Positions 56,561-64,000 of a stretch of DNA of 64,000 nt are shown here, piece by piece. The stretch covers positions 1,369,001 through 1,433,000 of the forward strand of contig JAPXFQ010001003.1 in assembly GCA_028564705.1 (NCBI GenBank), read 5' to 3'. The notes beneath the pieces were generated by a model. It made no database searches and was not told the origin of the DNA. It saw only the letters and a list, made by a program, of their open reading frames with translations. The stretch is from Apricaphanius iberus. Taxonomy: Eukaryota; Chordata; Actinopteri; Cyprinodontiformes; Aphaniidae. Made by a program: the position numbers and the translations under genes. The first letter of the stretch is position 1. Every line of letters starts with the position of its first letter.

Positions 56561-59500
56561 TCATACAACAAAAATCCAGGTGGTGATATCCCTCACACGT
56601 GCAAGCTTTGGAAATCAATCACTGCAGGATGAAAGTAGGAGTGAAGCTCTGGAGAGTCAATATAGAGTAACAAACATAAAATAAATGTCATAAAACTCCT
56701 ACGGAGTTAAACACATCACTTGCTTGTGATGCCTAATCATCATTGTTCTCTTTCAAAACAGGCCAACTATTGAAGTACCAAAGGGAAAAGTCTAGTGATC
56801 TGTTCTGTCTCAGCGAACTTCTTGCTATTTCTTGCAAGAAAAGAAGTGCTTCAAATATGAACTTCACAGTCAGTCTCTGTGTGCTGCTGTTTTAAATCCC
56901 CCAGGCAGCTGGCTGCACAGACCATCCATAATTGCTATATTAGAAACTCGAGCCACAATTCCAGTTTATACTTACACAAGAAGACAGCTGATACAGGACT
57001 GTGATTATCTCATTGGCCCATCCTTGGTCCCTTAATAAAACACACAAAGGTGGTAAAAATACATTCAAATTGTGCCTTGAAGTGTTCTGTGAAAGAAGCT
57101 CATGTTTCATTAAAATGTTGGCATCCTCAAGGTCTAGTGCTAGTATTCATCCACAATCAGTGTTTGCATGTAGACAAACTATTATTCAGGAATATGCATT
57201 TATTCTGTCATCTGTTCAGCAACATTACCATGTCTACTGTAGTCTATACAAAAGAAGGGGAGGCTTCCTGTCTTGTTTTGCCTGTGACTCACACAATAAT
57301 GTACAGTATGTCTGATGCAGGTTGTTTCTAATAAAAGTTACCATTCAACACATTCCCCACCAACAATGCCTGAGCTAAATGTTCAACAAAGGAAACCATG
57401 CCAAGTTTCTTTTTGCTGCTCTTAATGTCAAGAAGTAAACTAAGATTAAGGGAGATTTATCAGTCAGATTATACTAAAACAGGAGACAATCAGGAAGAAA
57501 TATTATAGTGACTAGCATAAATAAATTCCCCTCTGCATGGAGATATTCCATATGATAAACTTTACAGTATAGTCAAGACAAGAGCAAATAAGATTTCACC
57601 ATTCCCCAAACTTTTTTGGGGAAAACCCATTTTTATCTGACCATGGAGAATCAAAAAATAATAATAAATAATCCAGATACACCATTACTTAGCCAAAATC
57701 ACACTCACATATAAGGGCGATGATCGGTGAGCTGTTAACTTGGTTTTGGACAGAGGGAAGAAGTCAGTATGCTCAGAGAGAACCCACACATAATATGAAG
57801 AACAATCAGACTAGGCAAAAACTAGATGATATTTATTAATTTATTTTTTGAAGAAAAGAAAAAAAAACTAGATGACATGTAAATAAGGAACCTTCTTTCT
57901 GCAATTGAAATATCAAAATGGATTGTGATACACAGAAAAAAGTTTTATTTGTTCAAAAACATCAATTAGTATCATAGTTGACCTTTTAATAGATTCCCAG
58001 AGTACAATATTTTTGACTGTTGTTGGTCATTTTTTGTGCAAGAACATTTCTTTCCTAGACCTCAGGTCAAGCCTCCACAGCTGTGGTCTTTTCCACCCTC
58101 CTCTGATTCTTTGGGTTCAAATCTAATAACGAGAGCATTGATATCAGTCCTGCCTTTCCATTCATTGCTCCCATAATAGTTCACTCATTTATGTGTAACG
58201 TCTACCTTCTAGTAAATCTTAAATCATGGTGTGAAATGCACTGCTGCATGGATTTTATTGAGCATGCTAAGTGGGACGTGTACATGTTATTCAGAACTGA
58301 ATAGCAGTTTTATTGTGTGCAACACTGAGTGAATTTTGTGCAATATTGCAACTCCAAGCTATTGTTCGTATGAAATGTTTACTGGACTATTATATTCCTG
58401 CTTGAGTTTGTACGATTTCCCTGTACATGTGTGGGTTGCCTCTGGGTATTCCAGCTTCCACATACAATCTGGAGACATGACTGATAAATTAATTGATCTC
58501 TATAAATTGCTCTTAGGTGTTAATGAAGTTACTTCAAAAGTATGAGTTACAACATCTAATTTTCCTCTGGGATCAATGTAGTACATTTGAATTTGACTGC
58601 TTTTTATTTCACAAAAACGTGATGTATTAAATAAAACCTGATATTGTTATGGTGTTACTTTATCTACGTCTACATCTGGATCCTCCTTCAACCCCAATCT
58701 GACACATATGCATTCCATAACATAAAGTAGGTTAAAAATATCAACAATCAATGATACATCAAATATGCCCCATGTGTCAAGTCTTTTTGAGCTATCCTAA
58801 TATATTAGTCCTTTTTATGAGGTATATTTCAAATATTGAATATCATCAATATATTGCCCACTAATATTACGAAAAAAACATTTTGTGTTTACTCCAAAGT
58901 ATATTTTAGCGCATTTATAGGAGGTGCAAATGCACTAGAAACAGTTTACTCGCAAAAGAAAAAACTCCTACTCCTAATTCATATATACAGAAGAAGCTCA
59001 AGACTAACAAAGTTCAGGTGTGTTAATTAGCAAGTAATGTCGACTGTAAAAGAACATCCAGATTAAAAAGATGCATATAGAGCCGCAGTATAACAATCAG
59101 GGAGAAGTGAGCAAAAAAAAAAGAAAATGCATGATTTGAGTCGAGGCGGCACATCTAAACAATCCTCTGCTATGTCTGAATTGTACAACAGTCTCAATTT
59201 CAACCTCCATAATTTGAGGATATTAAGATCATCACTAGTTGAAGACAAAAACTAAAAACGTGTTTAATTGGCTCTCAGAGCTGATATGATGATCTTAAGC
59301 TGATGATTAATTAATAAAGGTTTGTGCTGCTTGTTCACATTTGATGAAACAACATTAATGGTGAGAGGGAACAGAGCAGAGCATATGATCAGACAGACTA
59401 CGAGATAGCATAAAAGATGAGGGGGAGAAAGCGTGTGTGTACATCTCGTGTGACGTCATTCAGCTGGAGCGTAAAGACGTCTGCTCATTCAGGTGATGCA

Positions 59501-60244
59501 AACATTACTGATCACGCAAGTGTGTCGAGCTTCTGGTGCACATGTGCCCTTTGTTAAGATGTCAGAGCATTATTTTAATGGAAGTCACAGTCCTTGGCAA
59601 AGGACAAAAGCTGCTCAGCCTCCAAAGCTGATCCCCTTCTCCTCTGTAACAAAGAAACATGCGCATAATATGGCTGTCCCTGTGAGGACATGGATTAACT
59701 GACCTCCATGATAACAATTGAATGCCCTTACACCTAACTTTCCTTAGTTAATAACCTTCAAACAGCCGTTTGGACGAGTGTGAGAAAATTAGGACTATCA
59801 CAAAAACCAAAAAGCTGTGAAACTCAAACGTGTGAAACACAATCTTATCCTCATGGGGATAGCAAATGTAGAAAAGATGAACATTTCAGCTATGGTTAAA
59901 AATTTGGTTGTGGTTGATCAGCTTCTAAGAAAAGCTGCATTTTATACGAGGAAACGTTCTTTTTGTCTCTGTGTCTAATATTTGAGCATGTGAGTCTGTG
60001 TCCAGGCAATAAAAAAGACGCTGAAGGGGTGGGGAAGGAGTAAGAGCGCTGAACATATACTCAGGTTGCTCCACAGCTCCAAAATGGACAGCTGGATTCT
60101 GCATATCAACTGAACCATACAAATACTCCCAAATGTATAGACTTGCTGCATGTAATATTAAGCCCCAAATTATTCAAGTAGTTTGTTAATTTTACAAACG
60201 TGTTCCTCATGGATGAAAAAAAATATTATAATTTTGGAGTGGCC
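56561..60244. other. Non-coding stretch
   Basis: AT-rich sequence without supported exons. Open frames at 56832-57035, 57001-57331, 58336-58545 and 59493-59702 have no motif or splice context. No transposon ends recognised. Confidence 0.45.
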
Positions 60245-60365
60245 GCGCTCAAGTCTTGACTTGAATCTGTAGAGGTAGGTAAAGATCAGACTGATGGAAA
60301 GGAGGCCTCCAACCTTAAAGACATGAAGCTCACCACCAAAGAACTATTGTCTAATTATTTACCAG
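60245..60365 (+). mobile_element. Short Tc1-like transposase fragment
   Basis: 'cttgacttgaatctgtagag', 'cagactgatggaaaggaggc' and 'ctccaaccttaaagacatgaa' resemble the same C-terminal region as 52150-52330, in the same orientation. Heavily broken. Confidence 0.5.
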
Positions 60366-60525
60366 GCCGTTATGCATGTAAATAGGTCCACCCATTACTA
60401 ATCTTGTCAACACTCACCGCCATCTTGTTTTTATAGCCAAATAGCCAATGTGGACCACATTACCACATTATGTGGTACTAGAGGGCCGCTCTGAGCTAGC
60501 TTAATAAAAGGTGAGGGGCAGTTTA

Positions 60526-61103
60526 AGCCTAGTTTATACTGCTCTGATGGCGAAACTTGCACGCAGACGAAGAGGTATTGAGGAAGACGTTTATCGTTTG
60601 CGGTTTTCCGTTTCTTTCTCTCCTTTCTGCATTAATTTTTCAGTGTTGAAAATCAATTCTCGACCAGGACAGCAGGGGGTGCTAACTTTTCATGGCGGCT
60701 TCTGCCTACCATTGCAGATTAGTTTTTTTCTACAGCCTGTGAACACATTTCCCCCTCAACGTGCAATGGACAGCAGAAAATAAGTTTTGATTAAGCCGAG
60801 AACTCCAGCTCATAGAATACTCTAAAAACACATCGATACAAACACAGCAGCCATTTTGTTGTTTCTCTACACCTCCTTGTGTTTAAAATCGCCAAAAAAC
60901 AGGAATAGATAAATTATCCTTTCAATATAAAGCATGTAGTGCCCAAACCCTGCATTAACTACTGATTACAGTGACTATAGAACACCATTTTGGTGAAGCG
61001 ATCTCTGGCTGTTGTTGCGTACGAGACTGAGAGCCCTTGCGTTGATGGATAATGGCGCTGCGTCAATCCATCTCAGTCAGACCTGAGTAATATAAACTAG
61101 GCT
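60526..61103. mobile_element. MITE with AGCCTAGTTTATA ends
   Basis: The left end AGCCTAGTTTATACT and the right end, as reverse complement, AGCCTAGTTTATATT form terminal inverted repeats around 578 bp. Sub-terminal text includes 'gcgctgcgtcaatcc'. Ends of this kind occur in fish Harbinger-like MITEs (inference). Flanking bases (tta, ata) do not give a clear 3-bp duplication. Confidence 0.55.
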
Positions 61104-63588
61104 ATACACGACAACATTGCTGTTTTTGTTTGAATTTGTGGGTGAAAAAGGTCATCAGTTTGTTTTTAAAATTGCTGGGGACAGTTATAAACTTGAATGC
61201 GGTTTGAGGATTGCTGGGGAAAGTTATTGAATATTTTTTTAGCCTCAGTATTCGTTTGTTTCATGTTTCATTACAATATGCACTGCAGTGTATAAACGTG
61301 GTGAAAATTGCATTTTTATTAAATCATTACAAGCTAAAAGCTTTTTTAGACGTCACCAATAGGCCATTTATTGGGAAGAATGATTAAAATCCACACTGTA
61401 GCACGAAGAACTAAGTTGGACACAATATGTAATCGCACCAGCAGAATGCGCAACAATAAAACCTGTTCTTTTTGCAACCCCAACACTGTTCTGTGAGGAG
61501 AAACTTCAAATTGATCTTACAACTGACAGTCCTGCAATAGGGCAGCTACCTGTGGTTGATCCGCATAAAGTTGCTTCAGGTGAAAAAAAACAAAATGACG
61601 CTACCAGCTCCAGGGGGATGCTTATTTAACGCGAGCGGGCTGGGAATCCGACAATATTGTTGTTGTTATGTTTTGTTTAAGAGTCCCAAAGAGGAAAATG
61701 TTCATATGTTGTTTTGGTAGATGGAGCAGGAGGGACGTTTTCCCGAAGTTGCACTGATGTTGTCGCTATTTATCCATTCAGCGCTTTCAGCGATTCAGAA
61801 ATGAGAAATTAAGGTAAATCCAGGGACTGTGGACAGTGTTTGCTTTCTGCACAGTGATTTCTGAACAATATAAATTTCAGCAGCAGTATCCAAATAACGA
61901 AAGACTAATAATTCGCTGCACAATAATTTATTTTCCTAGACATACATTAACATTTACTCACATTTCTCACAGGTTTTAATACTCAAACCTTAGTAGATTT
62001 AAAACATAAAAGTATTAATATGCAATACGGTATCTCCGCCCTGCGACATCAGGTGCGCTTTTCTCCACTAAAGGTCTCGGAACAGGTGTAGTGTCCTAGT
62101 GAAGAACATAATTATGGGCAGTCGTTTGTGCTGCTTTTTTTTACTAGATGAGAATATTATTATAACCAGACATAATAAATTTGGCAAGCACAGGAGACAT
62201 GACAGGAGGAGATTCACAACTGCATCCATCCATTTAGGAAGCAGAACACAATGCACGTCGTGTGCTGTAAAGAAAGCATTTAAATTGTGCTATTAAAAAA
62301 ATCCACAAAACAGCGAAGGGTGGACCACTTTATAGCAAAGGAACTGTATAGGCTAATTGCATTTTTTCCATCTTGAAACGGGTACCAGTGACATTACAGG
62401 ACTCCGCCCTTTAGCTCACTACCAGTCTTTTAAAACATGACATCTACTGCAGAGAATGCTGTAGCATATGAGCAGAAAGAAAAATGACTGCATGAGAAAC
62501 TGGAATGAATTAAATAATAATATGTTCAGATACTGATGCAGAAACTTTGCTGGGAGCACAAGTGGGTGTTAGATCAGTGCTGGTAAAGAATTTCCGCATC
62601 AGGTTAGGTGGGGACAAACCCGTCAATAATAAATATTGCTGGGGACATGTCCCCAGCGTCCCTGGTTAAAATAAAGCCCATAAAAACGAGTTGAAGGATG
62701 AAGGAGAGCGAAAGTTCAGTATGCCACGAGCGGCTGGCAGTGACGTCATCTTTTTTGAAAGTCTGCGGTCTTGAGTTTACATGACAACGAATCACCCAAT
62801 ATTGTCAGAATTATAAAACTTTGTTGTATAAATGACCTCTCAGAAGGACTGATAAAAAGAGGCCCAGCATCTAAAGCACATCTGTGCTGTCATTAAAAAC
62901 TTTACAGCATGTGGATGGATGAATGCCTTCACTTTTGGCATTGTCTTTTTCTTAGTTTTTTTCGTGGATCAATACACTGCGTCACACTTCCCCCAAAATT
63001 ACTGATGGTATTGGTCCATCTGTTGTGCTTGGGTAATCCTCTGCAAGCAATGATGGACTAAAATAAGTATGAAACGAAGGTAAAAGAAGCCTTTACTGCA
63101 TCTGTAAAATTGATCAAAATAAGATCAGAGGCAGAACAAACCAAAGAATAACCTACTAATAGTATTTCCAAATACCTTTTGCAAAAGACAAAGGGTCAAT
63201 TTGCAGCGAAGTGGAGGCAGCATCAGGTAGCCTTTTATTCATAAGCGGTCAAGTCCATCCTTGTGGTAAAATTACTATCTAGCTAGGGGGCACTAATTGC
63301 ACAATGTTCTCACTTAGCCATGCTGCCACGGCACATTCAAACGACACACAGTGGCTGCAGTATTACCCTGATATGCCACCATAGTGTGCCTTTAAACAAG
63401 GCAATGCGTGGCTAACACGTAAGCTATATTTTAATACCAAAGAACAACATAATTACCAGGTCTGCTTCTTCATTAAGCTAATGAATATATAGAACAAATG
63501 GTTGACGTGGAGACTAACCACGAATAAATCAACAGGAACACAGAACTATGTGAATAATCCAAAACAGTAAAACCAAAGAAAATGGGTA
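61104..63588. other. Non-coding stretch with recurring TTGCTGGGGA words
   Basis: 'ttgctgggga' occurs at about 61166, 61210 and 62636, the last inside a perfect 20-bp palindrome (listed). This suggests a diverged dispersed element across parts of 61.1-62.8 kb, but no ends were defined. No gene. Confidence 0.35.
62638..62657. repeat. Perfect 20-bp palindrome
   Basis: GCTGGGGACATGTCCCCAGC is identical to its reverse complement. Confidence 0.95.
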
Positions 63589-63830
63589 AAGGTGGCTCAG
63601 GGGATAGGTTGTTCCATAATTGGTGGTTCTTGCTGGCTCAAATCTCTGTCCATCTGGGTTGTTGTGTGTCAAGCAGACTTGTGCCCCATTGCAGCTGAGG
63701 CTACATTGTAGCTTGCCACCATAAGAGTTTGAATGTGTGGGTGAATGACTGAATGTAGTGTAAAGCGCTTTGTGGTCCTCTGACTGAAAAAGTCCAAGAC
63801 AAATGCAGTCCACTTATCATTACCATTTTA
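63589..63830 (+). mobile_element. tRNA-derived SINE
   Basis: It begins with a polymerase III A-box (TGGCTCAGGGG, fitting TRGYNNARNNG) about 12 bp into a tRNA-like head. A poor B-box-like 'ggttcttgctgg' follows about 35 bp later, then a body ending in 'gtgggtgaatgactgaatgt', 'gtaaagcgctttg' and 'agtccaagacaaatgcagtccac'. This tail is familiar from fish SINEs ('...gtaaagcgctttgggg...'). About 240 bp, diverged. Confidence 0.65.
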
Positions 63831-64000
63831 CGTTAACCTAATACAAACATATTCTAAAACTCATGCTTTAGAATCTGTATCTAAAAATGTTTTTTTTTAC
63901 AGTTTCTTCATTTGATTTTTAAATTCACTGCCAGCTAATCGTTTCATCTCCAGCACTGACTGGTTTCATGATGCCTGAGCAAATAATAAAACCGGCATGT
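63831..64000. other. Window end, nothing recognised
   Basis: AT-rich sequence with a T-run near 63890-63898. No feature. Confidence 0.5.

Overview
This window is vertebrate, almost certainly teleost fish, nuclear DNA. It is AT-rich, one gene is spread over many short exons with GT-AG introns, and the rest is packed with transposon families typical of fish (Tc1-like elements in several families, hAT-like and TTAA-type MITEs, L2/Rex-like LINE fragments, a tRNA-derived SINE). I cannot name the species. There are no operons, CRISPR arrays or other prokaryotic features.

The one host gene I can support is tbkbp1 (TBK1-binding protein 1, SINTBAD), on the minus strand. I assembled eight coding exons from splice sites, phase and similarity to the mammalian protein: 32802-32557, 27738-27613, 24464-24360, 19179-19032, 17063-16861, 15787-15726, 8818-8703 and 4777-3996. 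Phases agree at every junction and give 596 codons. The last exon, expected to encode the C-terminal zinc finger, is not visible and probably lies left of base 1. The first coding exon starts 16 nt after a splice acceptor, so there is also an unseen 5' non-coding exon and promoter at higher coordinates. The product is an adaptor: an N-terminal coiled coil, the short TBK1/IKKe-binding segment (exons 6-7), a proline-rich tail with RHSP-type repeats, and a C-terminal zinc finger.

Layout. 1-3995: last visible intron, with one decayed Tc1 element and a weak candidate plus-strand exon at 115-184. 3996-32818: tbkbp1 exons and introns, with decayed Tc1 copies, a hAT-like foldback MITE, a MITE shared with 50 kb, and AT-rich repeats. 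32819-64000: upstream intron or intergenic DNA with no gene I can support. Within it, 36.7-50.9 kb is a dense, nested transposon cluster. That cluster holds a Tc1-type element with 213-bp terminal repeats and a dead transposase, a LINE reverse-transcriptase fragment in each orientation, two hAT-like MITEs with 8-bp target duplications, and an apparently intact Tc1/mariner element (46786-48403). The intact element has a 347-codon transposase whose catalytic spacing is DD38E rather than the usual DD34E.

I did not find an undescribed biological system. The points most worth a second look are the intact DD38E transposon, the young-looking but catalytically altered IR/DR element, the sequence module shared between a MITE at 42 kb and a site at 49.8 kb, and the splice-site and zinc-finger questions in tbkbp1. 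Family names for repeats come from my memory of fish repeats and were not checked by search.
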